A stretch of DNA of 64,000 nt from Limnoperna fortunei (Eukaryota; Mollusca; Bivalvia; Mytilida; Modiolidae). Every line of letters begins with the position of its first letter. Within the stretch, counting starts at the first letter, position 1. Of this stretch, positions 45,283 to 58,155 are shown piece after piece. The position numbers were made by a program, and so were the translations under genes. Location: the NCBI GenBank assembly GCA_944474755.1, contig OX104115.1, positions 34,111,080-34,175,079 of the forward strand, read 5' to 3'. Under the pieces are notes generated by a model. That model had not been told where the DNA came from. It did not search any database and saw only the letters and a program-made list of their open reading frames with translations.

Positions 45283-45772
45283 GTGAGTTAAATTTTGAGG
45301 TTATATGAAAAAGTTTTGATTTAAAGTTCAATTCTCTAAGAAAATAATTTATAATAAATGTTTTGTGCATGATTTGACATAATAATTTCTACTCATGATG
45401 AACACATGATATCTCAAATTTGCAAAACAAAATAAATAAATAAATAAAATATATTTTTGATTTTTTTATTCTAATTGCTGGTAAGTTACTTGTTATGTCC
45501 TTTCGGTCCATTCTTTGATAGGCTGTTACACACATTTGGATGTGCGTTTATTTATGTAGGTTTAAAAAAATATGTTAATTGCGGTAGTTTCGTATTAGAA
45601 GGAATTAAAACTGTTGTAAATATTTAACATAAACTAGTAGTTTATTTCCTGATGAATTTCCTTCTATTCTTTTCGAAATATATGAAAACTTATTTTAAAC
45701 CATGGCCAGTTCGATCGTGCAATAGGTATCATTTCGTTCCTTATACATCTATATTAAACATTGTGATTTCAG

Positions 45773-45883
45773 CCGCCATTGATGACATTTGTGTTGCAGT
45801 AAATGTTAGCTTAAATGAAAGTATTTCATTGGAGTCATTTTCCTGCACAAAAAACTATCGGCCTTATGTCACAGTGATAAATG
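45773..45883 (+). CDS. C-type-lectin-like receptor, exon with second half of the CTLD
   Basis: The acceptor TTGTGATTTCAG ends at 45772, and phase 1 matches the previous donor. The exon encodes AAIDDICVAVNVSLNESISL, then ESFSCTKNYRPYVTV, with Cys residues placed like those closing a C-type-lectin fold (C...N...FSC...YRPYV). The 3' boundary is uncertain. A phase-compatible donor is G|GTTGGA after 45883. GTGATA after 45873 is an alternative in the wrong phase for the next exon. Without splicing, the frame stays open to a TAA at 45937-45939, which would give a secreted short form. Moderate confidence. Confidence 0.5.
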
Positions 45884-45939
45884 GTTGGAAAGAACTCGCA
45901 ATGAGACGTTGCACAATGGTGGTATGGAAATGGTTGTAA

Positions 45940-47335
45940 TTTGTTAGATTATTTACGTTTACTATTATAGCTGTTTATACTGCAATCGTCCTTTTAGAGC
46001 GGCTTAAATGCGTTGGCTTATTATTTATATGTGATTACAAGTCACCGACTATGAAACGAGTTTTAGCCATGCCTACTTTACGATTTTAATAATGTACTTG
46101 TTGACCTTTCCATGGAAATGTAAAGAAATCAACGTATTGCAATAGCGCGTTTTACGTGTTTTGTTATTTCTTTTGATAATTATTTTATTAAATGTGTTAC
46201 GTTCATTACTTTTGGGTATCTAATTCACCGCGAACAGGAGAACTCATTCGTCATAAATCATTCATTTTTACGTCATTCATTTTGATTACCTAAATACTGC
46301 GCAAAATGTGTGAGGCGTCATATGGGTATAATTTTTAGGCGAATTTTAAAAGCAAAAAAAAAAATTAATAGGACTATGGGGGAAATAGTGTACGATAGAT
46401 TGCAGGATAAACATAGTATAAGTTAAATGACTTGACATAAACACAATATAAGGAAGATGTACGAAACGGAGCCTTTTCCCCGTTTCGTGCCTCGTCCTTG
46501 TGTCAAGTCACAACACTAATATTATATATATCGGCTCAGTTTGTTTTATAATTCGACAAATGAAACTACTGTTCAAAGAAATACGAAGCAATTAAATCCT
46601 AAAATATTATTACTTAATATTGTTCAAAGTCAACTTAACCCCAAAACCAACCTACTGAAAAAACGCTTTCTTTCATTTACATATAATTGTGACGTCAACA
46701 ATCAGCCACGTGATGAAATACCAAGTTAGGTTATACGAAATGGAGAGTGTTGCTAAGCTATTGAGTATTTAAATGATATTAAAATATTTTTGTTAGACAA
46801 CAGAGACATATGAAATGTTTATGTTCCAAGCGTAATATTAAAGCATGAACTCAAATTGGAAAATATTGCAAGAAATTTACACAAATACAAGGTTAACACT
46901 TCATCCGTGTTTGCAAGATATATAACTTGTTGAATTGTAATATTTCATTTGAGTCGAGGCAAATCTAAACAGACGTATACGACTTGAAACTACACGAATA
47001 ACTTAACACATATTTTAAGTTTTTTCTGAAGCATGATAATATGCCAGCATAGAATAAAAAAAACAGAATTAGAAGATACCGTACATGCAGAGTTTTCAGC
47101 ATTAAAGGTTATCTTACATGAAAAATAAATCATGAAAGGAACAAACACCAAACACTACATGGCAGTAATAAAAAGGGTAATAAAGGTGAATAGCTACATG
47201 TACTGACACAGTAACATTTATTTATGAAGTCATTTTAAAGGATGCCATTTCTGTTCAGGTGAAAACGCTTTAGCATACTCGTTTATACTATTTTTTTCCT
47301 AACGACAAAGCGATAAAATTCATCGACTTTTACAG
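45940..47335. other. Putative intron
   Basis: AT-rich. No further exon is recognised, although a stalk exon could be hidden here. No transposon motif was identified. Confidence 0.35.
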
Positions 47336-47423
47336 AAATTATGTTGATTTCCGTCTCTGTCGCTGTTGGCGTTTTCGTCTTGCTGCTGTCGGCTGCATTA
47401 TTCTATAAATTTACAAACAGACG
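47336..47423 (+). CDS. C-type-lectin-like receptor, transmembrane exon
   Basis: It follows the acceptor TCGACTTTTACAG and ends at a good donor, ACG|GTAAGC. With one base from the previous exon it reads IMLISVSVAVGVFVLLLSAA, then LFYKFTNRR. That is a 22-24 residue hydrophobic helix followed by a basic stop-transfer stretch (Lys, Arg, Arg), the expected signature of a type I single-pass membrane protein. The exon ends in phase 2, which fits the exon at 51031 exactly. The hydrophobic frame with correct borders and phase is strong evidence that this is a real exon. Confidence 0.65.
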
Positions 47424-47884
47424 GTAAGCATACTGTAAGTCATAGTAAGTCACGATTGATTCTATTACATTTCTCACTTCATTACACAGGGTGAAAAATT
47501 AGTGTCAATTTTCTCTTTTATTTCCGCTTTTGCTTATAACTGCTATTGCTTTAGAGTTGCATATTTTGAAAGGTATGGCATTACTGTAGAACCAAAATAA
47601 TTTTTTTCCAGTCAATTTCTTCACAGGGGCAGCACTTCCTTAAGCGTGTAATGTAATACAATGTGACCACAACATTTACATGAACGTAGAAAAATCATTC
47701 TTAAACTTTAAGGTAAATTCCCGCATAAAGTTCGTGGACACCTATACCTTTTCCCCATTTTTATGAAATTTAGCACTCTTTATACAACTTTACAGCGCGA
47801 AAAACTAAAAAATCATACCCATCTATTTTAATCAACTAACCAACTCATATTCTACAGAAATGGAAGAGGGGGGTTTGGTTTAAC

Positions 47885-48075
47885 CCACAGTTTCTTTTGA
47901 AATGCCTGTACCAAGTCAGGACCATTGCTGTAGTTGCTGTATTTTTGGTTGTTGGTTCTGGAGTTTGCCGGTTTCTGGGACTTTGATTTGTGGATTGTCT
48001 TTTTTGACAGTTTCATCGGTGTTCGGTATTTTGTTATTACTGTACCTTCATTTGCATGTGTAATGTTCCATATAT
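47885..48075 (+). repeat. Dispersed repeat copy (AATGCCTGTACCAAGTCAGG type)
   Basis: AATGCCTGTACCAAGTCAGG, then TTTGTGGATTGTCTTTTTTG and CGGTGTTCGGTATTTTGTTA, resemble a repeat that I recall as frequent in mytilid sequences, perhaps the 3' region of a retroelement. Only one copy is in this window, so this rests on memory. Confidence 0.4.
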
Positions 48076-49684
48076 GTAATTTCTAGCGAAAGAAAGATTT
48101 TTTTAAATAAAAAAAATAGATGTCTCGCCCGTTCGGTTACTTTTGCAGATTGCAAAAATTACCATTTTGTCAAACGCACAAATCCAATTCAGTCACTTAT
48201 TATGGAAGGTTACTAGAATGACTTATAGGAAAACATCTTTGCTGCAAAAAAACATCTTCAGCATTTAATGTTAAAGTTTGTTTCATTATTGGCAGTAAAA
48301 TTTGACTTGTATGCCTATGGTATCATGAATAGTGATTGTTTTTTTTTCAAAAAAGCACACTGTTTACAATTCTGTAGGGTACAGTAAGGTAGAACCCAAG
48401 GTGACAAGCAATAAAAATGTATTATTGGATTTAAATAATACCTTTACCTCAAACAATTTATTGTAAAAGAGGCAAACAATAATCCGATTCATATGGTGAC
48501 ACTTATGACAAGAAGAAACATTCATCATACCTTGAAGATTATAACTAAAGATTAAATGTATTCCTTTTGTTTCTTAAAAGAAGGTTATACAGCAGTTCGT
48601 CAATCAATTTGTTGTGTCTATTCATTCCTCTGGCATCCAGGTAATTATTTAGCATGGGTAGGCATCATTTGGATGTGCCGTTTTAATGTAAAGACTATGA
48701 ATCCTGTATGTTTTGTGGTACTTTGAACCAAACAGTCTAGTCACTTGCTATGTTTCCTACTTTTTCAGTGACTTGGCATGTAGAAAGGACTGAAAAGATG
48801 CCAATGAGTCTTTTTGTATAGAAATGTTATGTCAGTTTTCAGAAAACTATTCATATTTATTCCTTGCCCATAGTTTAATTAAGTTTAAGCTTTAGAAAAG
48901 AGACCTCTGGTGCTCAACCTGAATTCAAATGTGGTGTATTTCACTTAATAAGTTCATTTATATACTTAATACAGCTAGACAAAGCTTTTTTAGTTTTCTT
49001 TTTTTTCCTACAGAAAAATGTTGAATTTTATATCATACCGTCATAGCAACATAATTGACTGTTTGACTGACCCACCCCCTACTCAAGATGAACCCTACAA
49101 GGTTGCTTGTATCATACGTATTACGGCTTATTTGGAAAGTATTACACCTGTACTGCCAGATGATATTTTGATAAATGTGCCAAATTTCTAGAACCGAAGA
49201 AAAAATTATACCTTAACGGTCCTTATCAGTTAATAATGGCTAAAACAAGGAGTCACCACATCTTTGAAAACTATCATCATTTTTATTTTGTATAAATATT
49301 TTGAAACTGCATGCTTATTTTATTTACAGAATCATTCAAGAGCATAAAAAATTCTGGTGCAAATCTGGAACTTTTGGCTTTGCTATAAGGGTCATTATCC
49401 TATTACATTTTTCCCCATTTTTATGAAACATAGCAAAGAAAAGCGACCGAACGACAAGACCCAAAAGTCAAGGGACAGTTACAAATCCGGATATAGACGA
49501 ACGCAACACAAAATGCAAAAACACGAAAAAAAACCAGAAAGAGAGTAACCGGAACCAAATAAAATCCACGGGTGCTCTCATGTGCTCCTGACGAGTAAGC
49601 AGTCCCTGCCTCTAATTAGACACCGGTCGAGTTACTCATTGTCATGATTAAGGGAAAGTCAAATTCTGGAATAGGACTCACTAC
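48076..49684. other. Putative intron
   Basis: A pair of similar words, AGATGTCTCGCCCGTTCGGT at 48118 and AGATATCTCGTCCGTTCGGT at 50239, marks a dispersed repeat end. The open frame at 49357-49548 is Lys-rich and on the opposite strand from the retroelement relic that follows, and is not supported as coding. Confidence 0.4.
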
Positions 49685-50165
49685 CTATGACTCAGCGAAA
49701 ATGTCAGATCGTATTTGAGACACTGATTTCCCATAACGATCAATTAAGTCATGATGACGACCATAGAACTTTTGGAGAGATAACATCAACCTAGGTGCAA
49801 CAAACCCTTGTTTGAGTTGTTTAGTAGTCAACAGCAGTGATCGGTATAGAAAATCGGAATACCGATCACAGGATCTAGACTAACGTATAAGTTGTGAAAT
49901 GTACACACCATACGCTGAGCTGGAATGTTGCTTTCGATGAACCGGAAGTTGACAATTGAAAAATTGAAGTCATCACGTTTGTCGTAGAGTCTATTTTGTA
50001 GTTTTCCCGAGTCTATTTCTAGAAGTAGGTCTAAGTAAGAGGCTGACCTTAGTGTATTGGTGGTGTCTTTAATTTCAAGCTCGCTAGAGTAAATTGAATG
50101 TAAATAGTCACCAAATTTAGCACTGATGAGGGATAAAACATCATCAATATAGTAATATATATGGT
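49685..50165 (-). pseudogene. Penelope-like/unclassified retroelement RT relic in the intron
   Basis: Minus-strand frames read YYYIDDVLSLISAKFGDYLH (50150-50090, YIDD catalytic motif), ELEIKDTTNTLRSASYLDLL and LYDKRDDFNFSIVNFRFIES. After decay they read KSSMVVIMT-like and DRYGKSVSQIRSDIFAES, ending at a TAG (complement 49685-49687). The SASYLDL...YDKRDDFNF...IVNFPF order is that of a family of RT-like ORFs widespread in aquatic animals. I place it near Penelope-like elements from the YIDD context, with reservation. Stops and a frame change in the middle make it dead. It lies antisense to the receptor gene. Confidence 0.6.
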
Positions 50166-51030
50166 AAAGGTCTGGACATTATGTGTGTAATAGCCCATAT
50201 ATGAAATTTCAAGTGTAAAACGATTTAAAAAAAATTTAGATATCTCGTCCGTTCGGTTACATTTACTCATGAAATTCGTTAGTATAATGACCCCTTAAAC
50301 ATTTTCATCAGAAGGCCAATTACCGACGACAATCTCTATTTTAGAGGAAAACAATTGTAACCGTGTCCTTGACATTAATAAACCCAATGACAAGGTAGAG
50401 ACAAATGGAATCAAGCGTGGGGTAAATGTAAATTTTATATTTATGTATTTTCTTAGATATTCATACACCTACGTTTAGTTGAGATTGCAAAACATTACAT
50501 AATGATTTTAATTCCATTTTTATAACTTTTATATATTATTCACAGATTTATGACTTTTTTTTTAAATTATAGCATATTCTTTCACTAATATATCTAACTA
50601 GCTTTATCGCTCATAATTTTATAGAATTATGTAATTTTATGTCATTTTCTCTATTGCACTTTATATACAGCACAATAATTTATACGCATTCAACATTTAT
50701 ACACATTTATGTATGATTATTTGTTTTTGTATTGCATTTGACAGCATTTGCTTTCTACATACGTATACAATTTTGCTTATTATTAGGCCATCACTACCAA
50801 GTGGCAGTACCTCTAATATTGTCTGTAATGTGAAATTATAAATACTTTGTTTATATTTTTAGGACAAATTATTTATTTAGCTGCAATGTCACTTGACTAA
50901 CACTTGTGTTGTGTCACTTAGTATGTTTCTAAAAAAACTAACTTATTCTTCATGTGACTTAAAAAAAGAAACAAAGTTACTTCATTTTATTTTTTCTTTC
51001 AAAGAAAATCGTTTTATTACTTTTTTACAG
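50166..51030. other. Putative intron, right part
   Basis: AT-rich; no feature apart from the repeat end at 50239. Confidence 0.35.
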
Positions 51031-51283
51031 AGACTTGATTTCGATACACATTATGAAAAACATTGAGCTGCATACAGTTCAACCGGAAGACATCAAAGAA
51101 TCAACTTGCCCAGAAGTTGAAGTTTTATTGGCAGTATACCATGATTCCTTTAGCCTTAATGATGCTGCTAATCAACCTGATGATTATGATCACGCAAATT
51201 GCAAGCAACCAGAAACTGTTGACATGGAAAACAATTACGACAACGTTATTGAAAACCATTATCAAAATCCATATTCTAATTAG
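51031..51283 (+). CDS. C-type-lectin-like receptor, cytoplasmic tail exon with stop codon
   Basis: The acceptor is TTTTTTACAG, ending at 51030. Phase 2 joins CG from the transmembrane exon with A to give Arg. It encodes RDLISIHIMKNIELHTVQPE, DIKESTCPEVEVLLAVYHDS, FSLNDAANQPDDYDHANCKQ and PETVDMENNYDNVIENHYQN, then PYSN, ending with TAG at 51281-51283. The tail is acidic and hydrophilic. It has four tyrosines in its last half, two of them in YxN context (YDNV, YQNP), which is the Grb2-type SH2 docking consensus. YDNV also fits a YxxPhi sorting signal. Strict ITIM or ITAM spacing is absent. The role as a signalling or endocytic receptor is inferred. Confidence 0.6.
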
Positions 51284-51784
51284 TACAACTGAAAGCTTTC
51301 TGCGAGAAGTACATAAGAGAACATTAGGCATATACACAATATACTATGTTTTGGGTATGAGTTTAATATTTTGAAATGAAAAAAATGGTGTTAAAAACTG
51401 CTGCTTTTTAGATGAAAAAGGGACAGCAAACTTAAACAAAGTATAAAAAATCTCCCAAACAAACCCACATTTTCTGAAGTTTCTTGAAAGAAACGCTGAA
51501 TTAAATGTGATTATTAATTTTTTCCCCAATAAGTTTTAGATTTTGACCTGTTTTCACCTTGTTGATCCTGACGTATTATCTGAAACAATTGGAGATTTTA
51601 AACATATTTGTCAGTATTTCCCTTATAACCATTTATTCAAAGAACAAATCTCTGTCTAAACATTAGAAAATACTTTGACCACTATTGGGACACTTTTCAA
51701 GCACTTCAATATTAACATATGGACTTGCCTTATGAGTTTAAAGTGTTTTGTATGCGGTGCTTTTCAATATGTTGTGCATTTGTT
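51284..51784 (+). other. Probable 3' UTR and downstream DNA
   Basis: No canonical AATAAA is seen in the first 500 bases; ATTAAA-like words occur near 51500. No other feature. Confidence 0.35.
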
Positions 51785-52420
51785 CTGATACATGGCGGTT
51801 TTGTCGCTATATGAAGTAATATCGGCTTTATATTTAGTTCTTTCGTCTTTAAATGGCGTTCTTTTGACCTTATATATGGTGCTAACGACTTTATATTGGG
51901 TACTTTCGACTATACATAATGGTGCTTCCGACATATTTAATGTTTACAACTTTATGTGTTTGATTTGCTTTTTGTGCTGCTTACTATTTTCTATTAGGTG
52001 CTTCTACATTAATATGTGGTATCTTTGTCTTTATATGTGGTATTTGTCTTTATATAATTATGGTGTTTTTGACTTTATATGAATTGCTTTCTACCATATG
52101 TGAGGTAATTTCGACCTAATGCGAGATGCTTTCGACTTTACATATGGTGCGATCAACACATTTTGTGATTATTACTTTGTATGTGATGGGTTTGTTTTAT
52201 ATGTGGTTTCGTCTTTATATGATGTTCTTTCCACTTTATGGTGCTTTATATGGTGTAATTTTTCCTTCATATTTGATGATTTCACCTGTATATGGTGTGC
52301 ATTTGACTTTATAGATATGCTGTTTATGACTTTATAAGAGGTACTTTCGAGTGTTTTCGATATTATGTGCTTCCAACTTTATGTGTTGTTGCTTTGTCTT
52401 TATATGGGTGCTTGGTGCTT
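51785..52420 (+). repeat. Degenerate ~25-35 bp minisatellite
   Basis: Variants of TGGTGCTTTCGACTTTATAT recur irregularly more than fifteen times (for example GGTGCTAACGACTTTATAT, GATGCTTTCGACTTTACAT, GGTGCATTTGACTTTATAG). The open frames through it are by-products of the repeat. Confidence 0.75.
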
Positions 52421-55400
52421 ATAAACTTAGTGATTCTGCCTATTGTACCATCATATCTGCTAATCGAAACACTTTTAAGATTTTCTAAAAACTCAATTGA
52501 GACTGATGCTGGGATAGTGCAAAGGCTTGACCCATAAGACTTCTCAGAGTTTCCCCAGGTGTAGAATGGCAGCTAGATGATAGATGTGCCATTTCGTTAG
52601 CAATACGAGTTTCAACAAGAAAACTGTAAAAGAGACCCTTTTGTCAATGTAAAACAATCTTGGTATCTTATAAATAACCAATCGAATTAACATTACATCT
52701 TTCACTTGCTCCCTTTTGTTTCTGTTGTAGAGATCTAACGTAATCCCGTTATGTCTAAAAACGCCGAGGCTACGGTTTAAAAGTAATTTTATTTTAAATC
52801 ATCTGTTTTGGGGTTTTTTAACATGGCAACTGTTATCATTTTGAAATAAAATATTGATATTAATAGAATATGAAATAAATAGCCGCTTCTTTTTTGATAA
52901 TTATGTTTTGGGCGTTTAGTGTTTAAATTCAACTCGCACGTCGTTCGACTTCTTACAAGACATTTGCGATGTTTCATTTTGAATAACATTTTTGTAACGT
53001 TAACTTGCGTGTTTGTTTTTTGTATGCTAAACATTTTTTTAGTCTTTTTTAATGCTAGGAATTTAAAGTTATTTTGAGGTGAACGAGGATAGAGCTTGGT
53101 ACTATTATTAAGCGTTTTTGCACGACGAATCGTAATTTTAGATAGTTTTCAAGTGGCAATTATTTATTTGTTCATCTTTCATCAGTGATGGTGATTGTTT
53201 AAACTTGACTGTGTTCATATGTTAGAACTAAAGTTTAGAATAAGTTAAATGTGCTACCGCTGCTTGATAAAATTACACATGTTTTATTTAACTTGTGGTT
53301 TCCTGTTCGCTCAAAGTTTGCCAAGCAAAATGCTGCTAACTATATGAACTTCAAGTTATGTATTATTCAGAGTAGATGTAAATTACTTTTATAAACTGTT
53401 TGTGCATGCATATGTACATGTATCTTGATTTGTTATTATTCAATTGGTTTTTCGTTATTATTTGAGTTGTTATATTTTTTATGTGTTTAGTATTTAAACG
53501 ACCGCAAAATGTGTTTGTTCGTTTTACACCACGAGTCTCGTCGACGTCGTCTGTCTACGTCGTCTGTCTGCATACATTTTCATGTCGATATATTTTGATT
53601 TATAACTTATTTATTATAATTCATGTAAAAAACTTTCATTAGAATTGTCATTTTTTAGATTTAACTATTTTTAACCTTACACAGCCCAAATGTTCTATGG
53701 CATTTTGTTCTATTGCCTACTCACCTTTCACCTTTTTGGTGATTGCACAAATAAGGGCCATGAATATTCATAACTGATTTTTTTTAATTATTCGAATGTG
53801 GTCTCTGGGACAAAATAAATTAATGGATGAATATTCGGTATCCTGGTCCATTAAGGGAAAAAGTTCAGAAATTGTCCTGATATAAGTTAGATATTTTTCT
53901 ATTCAGTGTCAGTTATTTCATGTTTTTAAAGACAAGAGCTTTTAGAAGTATACGGGCACAATTTCTTTAACGTATTTTTTTTTAGATATGCCTCTATTGT
54001 TTACATTTCACAAATCGTCCTTGCTACAGGAATTGTACATTGTAAGTAAATTACAAAGGTAGTCTGCTTTCGTGAAGTTCTATGGTATTTGGAAAATCCG
54101 CGAGATTTTCCCGCTTAAACCGCGAACGACATTGCCCAAAGGGTTTCGAACAGATCACAATCTGCTCCTAGCATACACTTTTGTTCTTATTTAGGCCCGA
54201 GTCGACAATTATTTAGGCCTATTTGTTTATGATAACATAAAGTCAATTAAAACCAATTCCACCATCGCATAGCATTTGTAACGACATTTTGTCGTTTGAA
54301 AGTACAATACAACTTCCAAATATTAGAAAAAAATTATCACTCCTAAAGTCTTTTTAAAGCTCTGGAAGCATCCATATCTTCAGTAGATCATTCAGAGAAA
54401 CTCTGCAAACAGTAAATTTGTACGTTTTCCACTGGACCAATTACTCCAAATCCGAATAATATTTTAAACCAAATGCTTAATTCTTTCCAAAAAGTACCAC
54501 AAATACAAGAAAAATTACAAAGAAATATACTATTGCATACAGAACTTATCAAAATGAAAAAAAAACACGCCAAATTACAAAACTCTGATTAACTGAGAAA
54601 ACTAATTATTGATTTCAATTTCCGCAGCTTTTTTGGATCTACATAAGGAATATAACTTTGACCAAACGCAGTAAGCAGTTTGACTTTGTCATGCACAAAA
54701 CATCAATTCATACGGGTTGACGGGTTGACTTATAATTATTTCAACTTGTAAAATATTTTTATGCCAGAATATGTAAAAAAATCAGGTTTATTAACTTTTG
54801 CAGTAATAAAGCATATGCATATTAATATTCTGTTACGTTATGACTTTACATTTTGTAAAAAGCATGGCAAATGTACCAATTTTCATGTCTCATATGCGTT
54901 AATTTCTTTTTTCATCCGATTCCATGAAATTATTTTTAGATTAATTAATAAGTAAATTGTACGAGAATACCAAGTTTTGATTGACTGGACACATTTTTTT
55001 TCTATTGGCGTAATATATAACTACGAGGAAAATTTACAGTTTGTGTGTTGATCTTTTTTTGAAAAATGTAAAATTGCGCTAATTTATTGTCGTGTTTATT
55101 CTAATCTTTTTAATTTATTTATAAGTATTAACTATAAAAAAATTTCTGATGTGCACATTTAATATCATCCTGCTCAGATTATGCAACGTGTTCAACGGAA
55201 ATTTTTTTGTAGAAAACATTTTTTCTTAATGACGGTCTTTGAAGATGTAGGGCTAAGAAAGAGACAGTTTTCCGTTTTTGACAATCTTTTAATTTTTAAC
55301 CAAATTTGATGGTGTTTTTATAGTTCTGTTTCTAGTTTTATAACTTTTGCAGTTATGTGTCAAACGATTTTTCTGATATTTTACAGATTTTTTCAGGGTT

Positions 55401-57165
55401 TTGTTTGAACCAAAATCGCTTCATTTTTAATTTTATGTCTGATTTTAATTGGAAATATTCTCTTATTTAATTCCTTGCATTATATGTTATGCGATTTTGG
55501 TAGCTAAAATTTATATTTTCACAATTTTTGCAAATGCTTTTTAAAATTTTTATTCGAATTTTCTAGAATGTTGTTCATTGAATTTCTCATGTATTTGGCT
55601 TTCTGAAGTGTATCAACATATATTTCATATCTGTAAGGATTTTTAGAAATATAAACGGTCAATTTGTACTATTTCAATAGTGTTTATTGTACCTTTAAAT
55701 ATTTTAATATTGTTTATTTTTCATTTTTAACGTTTTTGGCTATGGGTTTATTGTGTGAAAAGGGTAATTGTCCAACTTCCATTTTGATTAAGGTACACCC
55801 TTATTTTGACTCACATTTACTTGTCAACTTGTACTTTACTGTATCATATATGCATATTTAAATGTAAGTTTGACGCCAATTGCTGAAAAAGTTGAATATT
55901 TTACTACTTACTATACATTGCGAATATTTCCTGTGCAAAATATGGTATTTGGTAGGGCTGGAATCCTCTGCTGTCTAACGCTACTGTTTATATGTATTTA
56001 TTGATTGCTTAGCGTACAGCAAGAAGTATTCTAGCTATTCCGGATGATACATGCAGGAGAGATGTATCCAACGCATGTTACAGAGTTTTTACCGGCTAAT
56101 ATATCACATATCCTTGATAGTAATATCTTAACAATACGGATATACAGCAAAACAATCAATACGTATAGACTATACAGACACGTATTTCCATAAAAAATGT
56201 ACACTACATGTAAATGAACACAGCAAATAAATGCATGAAAAGTATAAGTCAAGACAATCAATTTATAAAATTATGACAAAATTCTCCTTTCAAATATTAA
56301 AAAAATAGATAGTGTAATTATTACAATATAATGTATAACTAGACAAACAGGATCATTCAGAACAATGTTTTAATATGCAGCTGATATAAAACAGTTGATA
56401 AAACAAGTCATTACTCTGTTTAAATTTTTTTTTAATCTGTTAAATATTTTTTTCATCCTTGTTCCAAGTTACAAATTAAATGGTAAACAATTATTTCTTT
56501 CAACATCTTTATCATGCTTATTTTAACAAAGTGTTTATACCGTTTTCCCTGAAAGATTCGGTAAATGGGTATATTCTTTAATAATACATGTAAAATATGT
56601 TATGCAATTTAAATTACTATTAAATTTTTCTCTTTTTAATCAGACATACGGATAAAATTTGAAATGTATTTGGTTAATATACTGCGCGAAAGGAGGTTAG
56701 TATGTGTATTTGTGAGATGTCGCCCTATCTGATAAACTCGCTTCAGGTATAAACGGAAAATAACTAAAACCATATTTTGTATGGTTCGCAACGTCATTTC
56801 AGTACGTTATGAAATGTTTTCGTTCGTTTTATAACTAGTACTTTGTTGTACAGTCATTCGCTTTAATAAACGATGTGTAAAGCAGGTTTCTTGAACAAGG
56901 TGTTTTCCTAAAACGAAATAAAAACGGCTATTCACTTTATTATAACAAAGTATATTACTACATACAAATATATTTACCACACCTAGGAATAATGTCTAAA
57001 ATGGTTAGTAAATATATATTAAAAGAACATATTGAAAACATATTACTGGTATTTACTACATGTAAATGCAAAATATAAAATAAAAATCATACAATAAATG
57101 ATATTAATTTACATATTATTATAAATGCATACTCTCTATAGCGCTCTGTGTTTTTTATATCATAT
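52421..57165. other. Long AT-rich region without recognised features
   Basis: Nearly 4.7 kb with only short open frames. A 13 bp direct repeat (CGTCGTCTGTCTN) occurs at about 53546-53571. No SINE, LINE, TIR or core-repeat anchor was found. Confidence 0.4.
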
Positions 57166-58155
57166 CAGTAAAATTGTGTTTGTTTCAGTTGGATAAAGCA
57201 AGGTCAGCTGGTATAAATTAATCTGCATTAATTTGACAAGAGGTCATTATCACATCGTGGTAATGTCCTCTCCAGTAACAAGCAACAGAAACTGCTTATT
57301 TTTAAACTATTTAAATAAATATATGTAAATGTGCAACATAAATAAAGAAAAAATGTCATTACGCTTAGAAAATAAACTGTGTATATCCTAAAAATGCCGA
57401 ATGATGATATATCATCAGGCCAACATCTAAATCATACAGCAAACAGCTACAACTAAAATAATACAGCTAAACTACATGATTTCTTAATTCTTCAATGAAA
57501 TAAGTATAATTATACAATAGTTGCCTATATAGAGGGCATTGTCGTGATATCTTGACTGCACAAGGCAGAGTGGTATTGCCTGAAACATTGATAATGCCCG
57601 AGCCAAATGTTAAAGGCAATACCACTGTCCCGAGTGATGTCAAGTATCATGACAATGTCCTCTATATAGACAACTATTATATTTATTTTATCGAATAATT
57701 AAAAAACAGTTTGTGTTGCTTGTGTTTGGTTTTCAAATTCAGTTTTGCATGTTTTTGTTGCTCTGCATTTATTTAATCTACAAGTATATTTAAAACACAT
57801 TAAATTATTTTGGTATGTACGATTTTTATGCATGATTCAATCAATTAGTCTCCTTTAATGACAAATGCTACGTTTAGCTCTAAATCACTGGACAGGGCAT
57901 TACCACGACGTTATCGTGGGCGTTATCACGGCGTGATAATGCCCTGATGTCAAATTACTGCAGATTAATAAATACCATCTGACCTTGTTTTATCCAATTA
58001 AAACAAACTAAATTTTACTGTCATAAAATAATTGTTGCTTATATTGCTGGCATTGTTATGATAATAGACAGCAATCGGGACAGTTGTATTGCCTTCAACA
58101 TTAGGCAGTCAAGATATCATGACAATAGCCTCTATATAAGCAGCTACTGTATAAT
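57166..58155. mobile_element. Nested foldback elements
   Basis: The outer arms 57166-57274 and 57886-58020 are inverted copies (GGATAAAGCAAGGTCAGCTGG against CCATCTGACCTTGTTTTATCC, and ATTAATCTGCATTAATTTGAC against GTCAAATTACTGCAGATTAAT). The right arm ends in a 50 bp near-palindrome, GGGCATTACCACG...CGTGATAATGCCC. Inside is a second foldback: 57502-57590 pairs with 57604-57690 (TATATAGAGGGCATTGTCGT against ATGACAATGTCCTCTATATA). A further copy of that inner foldback follows at 58030-58155. No protein is encoded. Confidence 0.75.

Noticed and set aside
51792..52337. Hydrophobic open frames
   Set aside because: They are by-products of the TTTATATGG-rich minisatellite.
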